A stretch of DNA of 64,000 nucleotides from Vulcanococcus sp. GTDB taxonomy: Bacteria; Cyanobacteriota; Cyanobacteriia; PCC-6307; Cyanobiaceae. A program made the position numbers and the translations under genes. Shown piece by piece: positions 51,345 through 59,574 of the stretch. Each line of letters begins with the position of its first letter. Within the stretch, counting starts at the first letter, position 1. Location of the stretch: the NCBI GenBank assembly GCA_019264575.1, contig JAHUZV010000027.1:1-64000 (forward strand), given 5' to 3'. Under the pieces are notes generated by a model, which was given only the letters and a program-made list of their open reading frames with translations, was not told where the DNA came from and ran no database searches.

Positions 51345-52294
51345 CGGGCGAACTTGAGCAATTCAGCCGGCGAGGCGAGCAGATCAATCGCCACGAAGTA
51401 AATCTTGCCCTCGGGGTTGAGCAGGAAGCGCCAGGCCACATTCATGCCGATGCCCGCGCCAAACCAAGGGGTCTGCACCTTGCCGGTCACCTTGATTTGG
51501 TTGAAGCCGTCGTTGGTGGGTTCGGCGTAACCGCGCTCGGGCAGGAGCTGCAGGTTCTGGCAATCCTCACGGAAAAAGCGCAGGATCGCGTCAGTGCCCA
51601 CGATCGGCTTCTGGAACGGCGGCTGCAGGGCGCCGTCTGGCAGGAACAGCTGGATCAGGTTGTCAAAGTCGTTGGCGTTCAGCAAATCCATGTAGTTGTT
51701 CACCGTGGGGTTGATCACGCCCTCGATGAACACCTTCTTGCGCTGCTCCTCGGGAGTTGGAGGCGCCACAGGTTCCATCACTCGCTGGCCTTCTCCCTTG
51801 GCGGGATCAAAGCCCATGTCCACCACGAAATTGCGCAGCAGCGTGATCTGTTGACCCTGCTCCACAGCCTTCAACGACGACAGCACAGCTGAAGCGTTGG
51901 CGGACAGTTGATAGCCCTCGGGGATCGGCGCCACGCTGCCGGCCGCCATCCACTCTCCCAGTTGGTACCAGAAACCGAGCTTGATATTCACCGACCAGGT
52001 GGCGTAAACGCGGCTGATCGGGGTATCAGCACTGTTGGCCAGATCGCACATCACCTGGCTTTGCTGCTCAAACGACATCGCCTTGATCTCGTTGAGGGTG
52101 CGCTCAGCGAACTGCATGCGCGCGGCGGCCGGAGCTGCCACCGTGATCGTGCTGCCCATCTCGAGATAGGCGTACCAGATCAGAGCGAGCTGGTCCTCGG
52201 CACTCAGCAATTGAAAGCGTGCCGTGATTGCCGGCACCACGTCAGCTGTGCGTGTTTCCGGAAAAATCTGGGTGGCCCTTTCAAGCGTGAACAT
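51341..52294 (-). CDS. ocp: Orange carotenoid protein (OCP)
   Basis: The 317-aa protein has the helical N-terminal carotenoid domain (MFTLERATQIFPETRTADVV, QLALIWYAYLEMG, NSADTPISRVYATWSVNIKLGFWYQLGEWM; residues 1-165), a linker (VAPPTPEEQRKKVF) and an NTF2-like C-terminal domain (NDFDNLIQLFLPDGALQPPF, PWFGAGIGMNVAWRFLL, FVAIDLLASPAELLKF). On strong blue-green light OCP binds the phycobilisome and quenches energy. The presence of frp indicates an FRP-regulated (OCP1-type) form. The promoter lies upstream, beyond 52294; no HLR1 site was recognised. Confidence 0.95.
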   Translation of the reverse strand: MFTLERATQIFPETRTADVVPAITARFQLLSAEDQLALIWYAYLEMGSTITVAAPAAARMQFAERTLNEIKAMSFEQQSQVMCDLANSADTPISRVYATWSVNIKLGFWYQLGEWMAAGSVAPIPEGYQLSANASAVLSSLKAVEQGQQITLLRNFVVDMGFDPAKGEGQRVMEPVAPPTPEEQRKKVFIEGVINPTVNNYMDLLNANDFDNLIQLFLPDGALQPPFQKPIVGTDAILRFFREDCQNLQLLPERGYAEPTNDGFNQIKVTGKVQTPWFGAGIGMNVAWRFLLNPEGKIYFVAIDLLASPAELLKFAR

Positions 52295-52702
52295 GCAGGA
52301 CGATCCAGATGTAAAGGATTATTTCAGACTCTAACCCCTCGCCCACGCATGTGGGCTCGCGCCAGGTAGTCGCGGCACATTTACCTCGGCCGTGCTACGG
52401 GATCAATCGAACTGTTCAATCGCGACTGCCAGCGAACCAGCGCAGTGGCTTTCACGGCATCGATTCAACGACCGGCACGCTTTCAGCCAATCGGTCATCC
52501 GCTGATGCTGCGTTCAACCGACGCCGATGGAGCAGCGCGGTAGTGAATTCGGGACCTTTCCACGCTTCGACCCATGGGCAGGCACAGGGAAAAAGCGCTG
52601 CACATCTCAATCACTCAGCTTGAAAAATGAAGATTGAACGATGCGTTGATCTTGAAGTGACTGACTGATGCATGAGGCAAGTGGCCAGGGGCCATTCGAT
52701 CC
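52295..52702. other. Intergenic region; ocp promoter side
   Basis: No gene was recognised here. A TTTACAT near 52318 on the minus strand, with TAATCC just upstream of it on that strand, may be part of ocp control, but the assignment is weak. Confidence 0.35.
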
Positions 52703-52936
52703 TCAGCGTTGCGCCGGTTCAGGCTTGCGGAACAGTCCGTCGAGGTAGTGGCGCACCACCGGCTTGTCCTGACAACCCTGCTGGAAGAGGAAGCCCGCCA
52801 GGGCGGATTGCATCAACCGGTATTGGTCCCACTGGGGATGCTGCTCAATAAACCCAACCATCGATTCGAACAGATCCGCCGGGAACTGGTTTTCCACACT
52901 CACGTGTTCCGGCATGTGGTCGGGAATCGCTTGCAT
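52703..52936 (-). CDS. DUF2811 protein
   Basis: The 77-aa protein from ATG 52936 reads MQAIPDHMPEHVSVENQFPA, then DLFESMVGFIEQHPQWDQYR and FLFQQGCQDKPVVRHYLDGL. This is a conserved small cyanobacterial family of unknown role. The Cys and the C-terminal R-H-Y-L-D-G-L-F-R are intact. A relic of a second copy exists at 33614-33703. Confidence 0.85.
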   Translation of the reverse strand: MQAIPDHMPEHVSVENQFPADLFESMVGFIEQHPQWDQYRLMQSALAGFLFQQGCQDKPVVRHYLDGLFRKPEPAQR

Positions 52937-52963
52937 CGCACCTCGCTCGCTCTGACCCACCCA

Positions 52964-53071
52964 TCAGCGCACGGAGAGCGGCTTGCCGTCAAAACGGCGC
53001 CCATGCGTCATCTGAGCGGCGTCCCAAACCGAGATGGGCTGCACCGCAAAGGCTTTGTCGGCCTGTGCCAC
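52964..53071 (-). CDS. Possible very small protein, 35 aa
   Basis: A GTG-started frame gives VAQADKAFAVQPISVWDAAQ, then MTHGRRFDGKPLSVR. The composition looks protein-like, but there is no ribosome-binding site and no known family. It may be a fragment of a lost gene. Confidence 0.25.
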   Translation of the reverse strand: MAQADKAFAVQPISVWDAAQMTHGRRFDGKPLSVR

Positions 53072-53387
53072 GCGCGTCTGCCGGCTGCTGGTGCCGGCTC
53101 AGACGGCTGTCAAGGGGAGAGGGGTTTTCCGGACGGATTCGTGGAGCGCCTGACGCTCACTTGAGTCTGCGGTTGGACCCATGGGGAAAACCTGTGGAAA
53201 AGCACACCGCGGTTGTGGGTAGGTTCGCTCTTCAGCGCTGCTGATCGGTCGCAGCCGCTCCGCAAGCAATCGCGATCTGAGGTGGATTCGGTGCGAATCG
53301 CCACTTGACCGATCCCGCTTCGCAGCCGCGCCATGCAGCGCTGCGAGGGGAGTCGTGATTAGAAGGAGGGCACTGCGCCATCGCGTC
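53072..53387. other. Intergenic region containing the first copy of a 29-bp repeat
   Basis: Apart from the repeat at 53175-53203, no gene or hairpin was recognised. A ribosome-binding-like AAGGAGGG is present near 53363, upstream of the alcohol dehydrogenase. Confidence 0.4.
53175..53203. repeat. 29-bp repeat with a DnaA-box-like core, copy 1
   Basis: The 29 bp are identical to 54999-55027. The reverse strand contains TTTTCCACAGGTTTTCCCCA, with TTTTCCACA matching the cyanobacterial DnaA-box consensus as I recall it. Confidence 0.7.
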
Positions 53388-54386
53388 GTGTCCATCACCG
53401 TTTGGCAGGCCCTTGAGGCTGGCGGTCGCCTCGAGCCCGCCACACGCTCCATGCTCGAACCCGCGGCCGACGAGCTCGTGCTGGAAGTGCTGCACTGCGG
53501 CCTCTGCCACAGCGATCTCTCCATGCTCGACAACCACTGGGGCATGACCCAGTACCCGCTGGTTCCAGGCCACGAGGTGGTGGGCCGCGTGGTTGCGGTG
53601 GGGTCGGGCGTGAGCTCTGAGCTGATCGGGCAGCTGCGGGGCCTCGGCTGGATCAGCGGCAGCTGCAGCCATTGCCCGCAATGCCTGGGGGGCACCGGCA
53701 ACCTCTGCGGCTCGCTCGAAGCCACGATCGTGGGCCGCCAGGGGGGCTTCTCCAGCCATGTGACCGCCCGCCAAGACTGGGCCATTCCCCTGCCCGCTGG
53801 CATGGACCCAGCCGCTGCGGGCCCACTGTTTTGCGGGGGCATCACGGTGTTTGCACCGCTGGTGGATGAGGCCGTCTCACCCACAGCCCATGTGGCGGTG
53901 ATCGGAATCGGCGGCCTGGGCCACATGGCCCTTCAATTCGCCAGGGCCTGGGGCTGTGAGGTCACCGCCCTCACCACCAACCTCTCGAAAGCGGAGGAGG
54001 CCCGTCGTTTCGGGGCGCACCATGTGGAAGCGCTCGATCAGTTGGGCACGCTGGCGGGCCGATTTGATCTAGTGATCAACACGGTGAACCATGCGCTCCA
54101 GTGGAGCGATGTGATGGCGTCATTGGCGCCGCGCGGCCGCCTGCATCAATTGGGCGCCGTGCTCGATCCCATCCAGGTGGGCGCCTTTGACTTGATCATG
54201 GGCCGGCGATCGATCACCGGTAGCCCCACCTCATCGCCCGCCAGCCTGTTGAAGATGGTGGACTTCTGCGTGCGCCACAACATCCGCCCTGAGGTGGAGC
54301 ATCTGCCCATGGATCGCCTCAACGAGGCGATCGCCAGGCTGCGCCAAGGCGACGTGCGCTACCGGTTTGTGTTGGATCAAGCCTGA
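53388..54386 (+). CDS. Zinc-dependent alcohol dehydrogenase
   Basis: The 332-aa protein has the medium-chain ADH layout. The catalytic zinc set is CGLCHSDLS (Cys), GHEVVGRV (His-Glu) and the structural zinc cluster GSCSHCPQCLGGTGNLC. The Rossmann motif is VIGIGGLGHMALQFA. It fits the CAD/YahK subfamily, which reduces aldehydes with NADPH. The GTG at 53388 starts where family similarity begins; AAGGAGGG about 18 bp upstream is a rather distant site, and a longer GTG start at 53355 remains possible. Confidence 0.88.
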   Translation: MSITVWQALEAGGRLEPATRSMLEPAADELVLEVLHCGLCHSDLSMLDNHWGMTQYPLVPGHEVVGRVVAVGSGVSSELIGQLRGLGWISGSCSHCPQCLGGTGNLCGSLEATIVGRQGGFSSHVTARQDWAIPLPAGMDPAAAGPLFCGGITVFAPLVDEAVSPTAHVAVIGIGGLGHMALQFARAWGCEVTALTTNLSKAEEARRFGAHHVEALDQLGTLAGRFDLVINTVNHALQWSDVMASLAPRGRLHQLGAVLDPIQVGAFDLIMGRRSITGSPTSSPASLLKMVDFCVRHNIRPEVEHLPMDRLNEAIARLRQGDVRYRFVLDQA

Positions 54387-54400
54387 GGCCCTGCGTGGCC

Positions 54401-54761
54401 AGGGTGAGCGCAAGCGCTTTCTTCCGTGGCGCCGCTGCGGTGATGGCTTCAGACCTCTCCCGCCAGCCCCATTCAGGGTTGCTGGTGCAGCTCTGGGGTG
54501 ATGCTCACCTGTTGAACGTTGGTTTTGATGCCTCGCCGTAGCGGCAACCGCAAGGCGATCGCCAGCGAGATCAACACCCCCAAGCTCTATGCCCGTGCGC
54601 TGTTGGAGCAGGCACTGGAGCATGCCGCCCTGGCCGAGGCCGATTACCGGCTGATGTTGGAAGCCATCGCTGCAGGCCGCATTGCCACGGCTGGGCCCAG
54701 CGCTGATCAGCCCCCATCCACCAGCGCGGAGTTTTCCCCAACCCGCTATTCCGGCAGCTGA
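54401..54761 (+). pseudogene. DUF2252 relic with internal deletion and frameshift
   Basis: Two pieces match the intact DUF2252 protein at 43263. Frame 1 (54401-54541) reads SASAFFRGAAAVMASDLSRQ, then PHSGLLVQLWGDAHLLNVGF and DASP, ending at a TAG. Frame 2 (54528-54761) reads RRSGNRKAIASEINTPKLYA and ALLEQALEHAALAEADYRLM, equal to the C-terminal segment. About 260 codons between them are missing and the second piece is shifted by one base. Confidence 0.8.
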
Positions 54762-54797
54762 TCCAAAACCGCTCAGGCTCTCCGCCATAACGGAGTT

Positions 54798-54986
54798 TCA
54801 AAGCAGCGGCGATCCAAGAAGTAGAGCGGAGGCCAGCCTTTCGATCTCAAGCAGATCGATCTGCGACAGGCTGCCTTGCAGTGGGTTTGCCACCACCCCC
54901 GCCTGCATGGGATCAGCACAACCGGTGCAACCGACACCGCAACAGGTCGTGTTGCTGTATCCAAACGCAGTCGCCGTTGACAACAT
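54798..54986 (-). CDS. Small Cys-rich protein, 62 aa
   Basis: The frame MLSTATAFGYSNTTCCGVGC, then TGCADPMQAGVVANPLQGSL and SQIDLLEIERLASALLLGSP, ends LL. The T-C-C-G-V-G-C-T-G-C cluster is striking, and a helical C-terminus follows. The ATG lies inside a 24-bp palindrome and no ribosome-binding site is evident, so expression is uncertain. It could be a metal-binding or modified peptide; nothing supports a specific role. Confidence 0.35.
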   Translation of the reverse strand: MLSTATAFGYSNTTCCGVGCTGCADPMQAGVVANPLQGSLSQIDLLEIERLASALLLGSPLL

Positions 54987-55007
54987 GGGTCCGGCGCCGG
55001 ACCCATG
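54984..55007. repeat. 24-bp perfect palindrome
   Basis: The sequence from 54984 to 55007 reads the same on both strands, with the centre GGCGCC. It overlaps the 29-bp repeat copy 2 and the ATG of the Cys-rich ORF. Confidence 0.75.
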
Positions 55008-55027
55008 GGGAAAACCTGTGGAAAAGC
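54999..55027. repeat. 29-bp repeat with DnaA-box-like core, copy 2
   Basis: Identical to 53175-53203 over all 29 bp. The left flank differs, since this copy continues into a palindrome. Confidence 0.7.
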
Positions 55028-55056
55028 CCCGGAAGACTGGCGCCGGTGCCCGGGCC

Positions 55057-55359
55057 TCAGAAGCCCTTGGCTGTGCAACGGGCCACGCTGCCCTGCAGTG
55101 ACGTCTGCAGATCGCTCCAGTTGTTGGCGGGGAACACCGCCTCAAAGGCCTGGATGTTGTTGTTCAAGATGTTCAGCGCCTGGCCGCGCAGTGAACACGC
55201 CTGGGCTTCATTGCTGGCACGCACCGCCACGATCGCGTCATCGAGCAGGCTCTGCAGTTGTTGCTGCTGGGCCACCACCTCCTGCGGCGGAGTGCCTTGT
55301 GCCAGAGCCGGGGTGAAAGTTGAGGCACTGATGGCCAAGGCGGCAAGCAGACGACGCAT
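55057..55359 (-). CDS. Secreted small protein with helical domain
   Basis: The 100-aa protein has a signal peptide (MRRLLAALAISASTFTPALA), then QGTPPQEVVAQQQQLQSLLDDAIVAVRASNEAQ and a helical end (NILNNNIQAFEAVFPANNWSDL). Two Cys (ACSLRG, ARCTAKGF) may form a disulphide. The start MRRLL at 55359 is chosen for the signal peptide. Family unknown. Confidence 0.65.
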   Translation of the reverse strand: MRRLLAALAISASTFTPALAQGTPPQEVVAQQQQLQSLLDDAIVAVRASNEAQACSLRGQALNILNNNIQAFEAVFPANNWSDLQTSLQGSVARCTAKGF

Positions 55360-55427
55360 CGCTGTGGAACGGATCACGCCACCATCATCTGCTGGGGTTC
55401 TGCTCGCGCCCGGGACCATGCCCGGCC

Positions 55428-55664
55428 TCACCACATCCACTCATCCGGCGACGGGATGCCGTTCTCGCGGCGCACGCGGGCCAGCCGGGCCTCTTGCTTG
55501 GCTTCCTCCTCCGATCGGCTCAGCCAGGGCCGCCGGCGTTCACCGGAGCGCGCCAAATCGAGGGCGGACGGCAGACGCACCACCTTCCATTCCGCCTGAT
55601 CCAGAGGGGGTGCTGAGGAAGGAGAAGGCAAGGTGGGTGGCCGCAGCACGACTTCCAACTCCAT
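55428..55664 (-). CDS. Small hypothetical protein, 78 aa
   Basis: Product MELEVVLRPPTLPSPSSAPP, then DQAEWKVVRLPSALDLARSG and a charged end (WLSRSEEEAKQEARLARVRRENGIPSPDEWMW). Proline-rich start and a charged helical tail. The next gene upstream on this strand is far away. Not recognised. Confidence 0.5.
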   Translation of the reverse strand: MELEVVLRPPTLPSPSSAPPLDQAEWKVVRLPSALDLARSGERRRPWLSRSEEEAKQEARLARVRRENGIPSPDEWMW

Positions 55665-55741
55665 CTGCTCACAGCGCCGGGCCGGCCGTCAAGCGCAACA
55701 GCGCTGAACGCGGCATGCTGTGGCCCAGCTGCACCCGATGG

Positions 55742-56167
55742 ATGTTCGCCCGGCATGCTCTCCTGCTCAGCGCTGTTGCCTTGATGGCGCCCGCTGCGCT
55801 CGCCGAACCCCCATCCCCGCAACCTGTGCTGATCGATTGCGCCGGCAAGGGCGTGAGCCGTCCCAAGGCGATTCAGATCTCTTGCGCGGATGGCGGAATC
55901 ATGGTGAGTGACATCCACTGGACCCGCTGGGACATGAACGGTGCCAAAGGCACCGGCAACTTGGTGGTGAATAGCTGCATCTACAAAGGTGGCCCCAGCT
56001 GCGTGGAGGGCCAAACAATGAGCTACGCGGCAACGCTGAGCCTGGGCCGCCCGGCCAGCGGCGAGGGGATCACGGCCCTCAGCGAACTGAGACTCCGTTT
56101 CAGCGATCAAGGACCCGCTGGGCTGACTAGCGGCACTTATCGGATCGACAACCCGCGCCGCCGTTGA
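55742..56167 (+). CDS. Secreted beta-rich protein
   Basis: From ATG 55742 the 141-aa protein starts MFARHALLLSAVALMAPAAL, a signal peptide (cleavage near ALA). The mature part has LIDCAGKGVSRPKAIQISCAD (paired Cys), IHWTRWDMNGAKGTGNLVVN, CIYKGGPSCVEGQ and LRLRFSDQGPAGLTSGTYRI. The fold looks beta-rich and the four Cys fit two disulphides. The start ATG at 55715 is the alternative. Unknown function. Confidence 0.6.
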   Translation: MFARHALLLSAVALMAPAALAEPPSPQPVLIDCAGKGVSRPKAIQISCADGGIMVSDIHWTRWDMNGAKGTGNLVVNSCIYKGGPSCVEGQTMSYAATLSLGRPASGEGITALSELRLRFSDQGPAGLTSGTYRIDNPRRR

Positions 56168-56199
56168 GGCCTGCATGATGGGCCTTTCACGGGCAGACC

Positions 56200-56478
56200 A
56201 TGCAAGCCAGCTGGAACGGAGCGGTGATCGCCAGCAGCGATGACATCGTGAAGGTGGAAGGCAATGCCTATTTCCCGGCTGAGAGCCTGGTGATGGAGCA
56301 CTTCCAGCCCTCGGACCACCGCACCACCTGCGGCTGGAAGGGCGAAGCCCACTACTACGACGTGGTTGTGAACGGCCAGGTGAACAGCAATGCCGCCTGG
56401 TTTTACCCGGAACCCAAGTCAGCCGCTGCCGAAATCAAAGGGCGTGTGGCCTTCTGGCGCGGCGTGACTGTTTCTTGA
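56200..56478 (+). CDS. DUF427 domain protein
   Basis: The 92-aa protein reads MQASWNGAVIASSDDIVKVE, then GNAYFPAESLVMEHFQPSDH and TTCGWKGEAHYYDVVVNGQV. This is the DUF427 (NTF2-like beta) pattern with the V-E-G-N-x-Y-F-P and W-K-G-x-A-x-Y-Y motifs. Widespread in bacteria, function unsettled. Full length. The small gap to the preceding gene may allow co-transcription. Confidence 0.9.
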   Translation: MQASWNGAVIASSDDIVKVEGNAYFPAESLVMEHFQPSDHRTTCGWKGEAHYYDVVVNGQVNSNAAWFYPEPKSAAAEIKGRVAFWRGVTVS

Positions 56479-56503
56479 ACCCGGTCTGCTGATCAGGGCC
56501 CGT

Positions 56504-56779
56504 TCACTCAAACGGAGCGATCAGCACCGGCACGGTGACGAACGCATCAAAGCTGTTGGCAGGGGTGGACTGCACCGGCGCCGCCTGGGGAACGGGTGCC
56601 GGTGCGGAACGCCGGCGTGAGCCGCCACCACTGCTGCTAGCGGCGGAGCCGCCACGACGGGAGCTGCCTCCGCTCGAGCGCTGGATCGGCTGCTCCTTGA
56701 GGTCGCTGCGCACCTGGTTGAGCAACTTGTAGTGGTTCGTGCTGCTGTATTTGCGCAGCAGGGCTGGATCCCAGCTCAT
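56504..56779 (-). CDS. Small Ser/Gly/Arg-rich protein
   Basis: The 91-aa protein starts MSWDPALLRKYSSTNHYKLL, then NQVRSDLKEQPIQRSSGGSS and a low-complexity R/G/S/P/A region. The N-terminal segment is conserved-looking in picocyanobacteria; the basic low-complexity part may bind nucleic acid. Convergent with DUF427. Unknown. Confidence 0.6.
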   Translation of the reverse strand: MSWDPALLRKYSSTNHYKLLNQVRSDLKEQPIQRSSGGSSRRGGSAASSSGGGSRRRSAPAPVPQAAPVQSTPANSFDAFVTVPVLIAPFE

Positions 56780-56930
56780 CAAAGGGCGCTCTCGCTCGTT
56801 GGATCAGCGTAGGTGGACCCAGGCGCCCCGGAAAGCGTGATAACTTGTCACAGCGACAACTGGAAGTCGATCCGCTTACGGGTTTCCTCGAGTGGTCCTT
56901 CCCGCGTCCAACCCACACTCTTGCGTACCT

Positions 56931-57521
56931 ATGTCCAGGCTCGTCGGTCTGCAGGCTCCTGATTTCACCGCCACCGCTGTGGTGGATCAGGAATTCAAGG
57001 AGGTGACCCTCTCCTCCTACCGCGGCAAGTACGTGGTGCTGTTCTTCTATCCCCTCGACTTCACCTTCGTCTGCCCCACGGAGATCACCGCCTTCTCCGA
57101 TCGCTACAGCGACTTCTCCAGCCGCAACTGTGAAGTGCTTGGCGTGTCGGTGGACAGCCAGTTCTCCCACCTCGCCTGGATCCAGACCGACCGTAAGAAC
57201 GGCGGCATCGGCGACATCGCCTACCCCCTGGTGGCCGACCTCAAGAAGGACATCGCCCGCGCCTACGAGGTGCTCGACGAGGAAGCCGGCGTGGCCCTGC
57301 GCGGTCTGTTCATCATCGATCCCGATGGTGTGATCATGCAGAGCACCATCAACAACCTGCCCGTGGGCCGCAGCGTTGATGAGACCCTGCGTCTGCTGCA
57401 GGCCTTCCAGCACATCCGCAACAACCCCGACGAGGTGTGCCCCGCCAACTGGACCCCCGGCGAGAAGACCATGAACCCCGACCCCGTGAAGAGCAAGGAG
57501 TTCTTCGCCGCCGTCAACTGA
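56931..57521 (+). CDS. 2-Cys peroxiredoxin
   Basis: The 196-aa protein is a typical 2-Cys peroxiredoxin: [20 protein letters not shown] holds the peroxidatic Cys, and [13 protein letters not shown] the resolving Cys. [20 protein letters not shown] at the start is the family pattern. It reduces H2O2 with electrons from thioredoxin. MSRLVG at 56931 is the right start; the C-terminal SKEFFAAVN is complete. A strong terminator follows. It is probably highly expressed. Confidence 0.95.
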   Translation: MSRLVGLQAPDFTATAVVDQEFKEVTLSSYRGKYVVLFFYPLDFTFVCPTEITAFSDRYSDFSSRNCEVLGVSVDSQFSHLAWIQTDRKNGGIGDIAYPLVADLKKDIARAYEVLDEEAGVALRGLFIIDPDGVIMQSTINNLPVGRSVDETLRLLQAFQHIRNNPDEVCPANWTPGEKTMNPDPVKSKEFFAAVN

Positions 57522-57543
57522 GCTCCTCAGTCGATCTGCTCAG

Positions 57544-57567
57544 GGGCCCTTCGGGGCCCTTTTTTTG
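57544..57567 (+). terminator. Terminator of the peroxiredoxin gene
   Basis: GGGCCC (57544-57549), loop TTCG, GGGCCC (57554-57559), then TTTTTTTT. Confidence 0.9.
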
Positions 57568-57575
57568 GTTGTGGA

Positions 57576-58547
57576 TCAGGTGCTCAGCAGCCGCAGCTGG
57601 CCGGAACGACCATCCAGCTCCGCCAGCCGACCCAGGGGCAGAGCCAAGTTGGGGCGGCCGTGACCAACCGGAAGATCGCGCACCAGCGGCACCCCCAGGG
57701 GCGCCAGGCGCTCTATCAGGATCTCCTCCATCGTGAAATCGCCGAGCAACACATCGTCTTCAGCCCAGCTGAAGCGGCCCAGCCCGATGCCCGCCAGCCC
57801 ATCGAGCAGCCCACTGCTGCGCCACTGGGTGAGCTGCCGATCAATGCGATAGGGAGCCTCGCCGGTGTCTTCCAACACCAGAATTGCGCCCTGCAATGGC
57901 GGCAACCAAGGCGTGCCGATCAGGCTGGTGGCGATGGTGAGGTTGCTCACCACGAGTGGCCCGCGGACTGTTCCGCCCTGCACCGGGGTGCCCTGAAGGG
58001 ATGGCACAGGCTGGTGTTGCAGCAGAGCCACCAGCCGCTGCCAGGCCGCTACGTCGCCGCCAAACCACCCATGCACGCCGCCAACACTGCCCGCAGCCCA
58101 CTGGGCCAGCAGCAGCGCTGAACAATCCGAAAAGCCCACGCACCACCGCGGCGAGGCGGGAACCGTGAAACCCGCCTCCAGCACACGCGCACTGCCCCAC
58201 CCCGCGCCCACGTAAAACAGCGCATCCACGCGCGGATCCAGCCAGGCTTGCTGCAAGGCCCCCAGGCGCTGGCGATCGGAGCCGGCAAACCAACGCCACC
58301 GCTGGCTAAGCGATGGCGGCCGCAGCAACTGCCAACCTTCGGTGGCGCAGCGCTGGCTGAGCTGATCAAGCAACGGATCCGCGGGATCCAGCCAGGTTCC
58401 TGGTGCCAATGCCGCAATGCGGCTTCCGCGGCGCAGCGGAGCCGGCTGCACGCCCGCGGGCTGAGCGGTGGGCGGCGCAGCACTCGCCACAACCCAACTG
58501 CCGCCAGCGAGAGCAAGGCCCGCCTGCAGCAGCCGGCGGCGCCTCAT
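57576..58547 (-). CDS. LD-carboxypeptidase (S66 family)
   Basis: The 323-aa protein has a Tat-like RRRRLLQAGLALAGG leader, then the S66 (LdcA/MccF) layout: GSRIAALAPGTWLDPADPLL, DALFYVGAGWGS, VGFSDCSALLLAQW (nucleophile Ser), GAILVLEDTGEAPYRIDRQL and DLPVGHGRPNLALPLG (catalytic His). LdcA enzymes cleave the D-Ala of murein tetrapeptides for recycling; with a leader the enzyme may act in the periplasm. MccF-type self-immunity is an alternative. The C-terminus is complete. It ends 9 bp after the terminator of the peroxiredoxin gene. Confidence 0.82.
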   Translation of the reverse strand: MRRRRLLQAGLALAGGSWVVASAAPPTAQPAGVQPAPLRRGSRIAALAPGTWLDPADPLLDQLSQRCATEGWQLLRPPSLSQRWRWFAGSDRQRLGALQQAWLDPRVDALFYVGAGWGSARVLEAGFTVPASPRWCVGFSDCSALLLAQWAAGSVGGVHGWFGGDVAAWQRLVALLQHQPVPSLQGTPVQGGTVRGPLVVSNLTIATSLIGTPWLPPLQGAILVLEDTGEAPYRIDRQLTQWRSSGLLDGLAGIGLGRFSWAEDDVLLGDFTMEEILIERLAPLGVPLVRDLPVGHGRPNLALPLGRLAELDGRSGQLRLLST

Positions 58548-58554
58548 CGACGGC

Positions 58555-59208
58555 TCAACCGATCAGGCTGGCCAGCAAGCGACGCCCATCCACACCACCG
58601 GTGGCTGGATCACAGGCCCGCTCGGGATGGGGCATCAAGCCCAACACGTTGCCCTGGCTGTTGGTGAGACCAGCCACATCACCCACCGAGCCGTTGGGGT
58701 TGCTGCAGTAGCGCAGCACCACCTGCCCCGAATCCTCCAACTGCTTGAGCAGTTCTGGATCCGCCTGGTAGCGCCCTTCGCCATGGGCGATCGGGAAATT
58801 CACCACCTCACCACTGCTGTAGCCCTGCAACCAGGAGCATTGGCCCGGTTCCACCCGCAGACCGGTGGGCTCGCAGATGAAGTGCAACTTCTGGTTGCGC
58901 GTGAGTGCACCGGGCAGCAGACCCATCTCGGTGAGCACCTGGAAGCCGTTGCAGATGCCGAGCACCCGTCCGCCGCGCTCGGCGAAGGCGGCCACCTCCT
59001 GCAGCACCGGAGCGAAGCGGGCGATGGCACCGCAGCGCAGGTAATCGCCGTAGCTGAAGCCACCAGGGATCACCACGGCCTCGAGGCCGCTCAGATCACG
59101 CTCTTCATGCCAGAGAAAACGGGTCTTGATCCCCAGGCAACCTTCAGCGGCCCATTGCACATCCCGGTCGCAGTTGGAACCGGGGAACACCACCACACCA
59201 AGGCTCAT
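58555..59208 (-). CDS. purQ: Phosphoribosylformylglycinamidine synthase subunit PurQ
   Basis: The 217-aa glutaminase subunit has the triad motif GICNGFQVL (Cys86) with His and Glu in the MPHPERACD block. FPGSNCDRD and [12 protein letters not shown] are the usual PurQ motifs. It supplies ammonia to PurL for purine synthesis. It follows purS by 2 bp and continues to the LD-carboxypeptidase gene (7 bp gap). Confidence 0.95.
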   Translation of the reverse strand: MSLGVVVFPGSNCDRDVQWAAEGCLGIKTRFLWHEERDLSGLEAVVIPGGFSYGDYLRCGAIARFAPVLQEVAAFAERGGRVLGICNGFQVLTEMGLLPGALTRNQKLHFICEPTGLRVEPGQCSWLQGYSSGEVVNFPIAHGEGRYQADPELLKQLEDSGQVVLRYCSNPNGSVGDVAGLTNSQGNVLGLMPHPERACDPATGGVDGRRLLASLIG

Positions 59209-59210
59209 CG

Positions 59211-59480
59211 TCAGGCTCCTGCGCTGCTGTCGTCCTTGAGTTCGAGGGTCCAGTTCTCGATCACGGGGTTGGCAAGCAGCCGATCGCTGAGCAGCTCGAG
59301 CTGGGCGCGGGCGGTTTGCGCATCCGGAGCTTCCAGTTCCACCTCCACGGCCTTCCCGATGCGGAGCTTGCTCACACCATCCACGCCAAGACGTGCTGCG
59401 GCAGCCCGAGTGGCCTCCCCGGCGGGATCCAGTACCGACGGCCTGAGGGACACCAACACGCGGGCGGAGAAGAGCGGCAC
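59211..59480 (-). CDS. purS: Phosphoribosylformylglycinamidine synthase subunit PurS
   Basis: The 89-aa protein reads [20 protein letters not shown], then [20 protein letters not shown] and [13 protein letters not shown], the PurS signature. It bridges PurL and PurQ. The GTG at 59478-59480 gives the usual length; longer starts lack similarity. Two bp separate it from purQ, so they are an operon. Confidence 0.9.
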   Translation of the reverse strand: MPLFSARVLVSLRPSVLDPAGEATRAAAARLGVDGVSKLRIGKAVEVELEAPDAQTARAQLELLSDRLLANPVIENWTLELKDDSSAGA

Positions 59481-59574
59481 CTGAGCTCCACGAGGATTGT
59501 TAAATCTTGGCAGGCCGGCTGCCACACCCCCTTGTGCATGGTCACGGTGGAGGTAGAAGCCGCAACGCCGGCCC

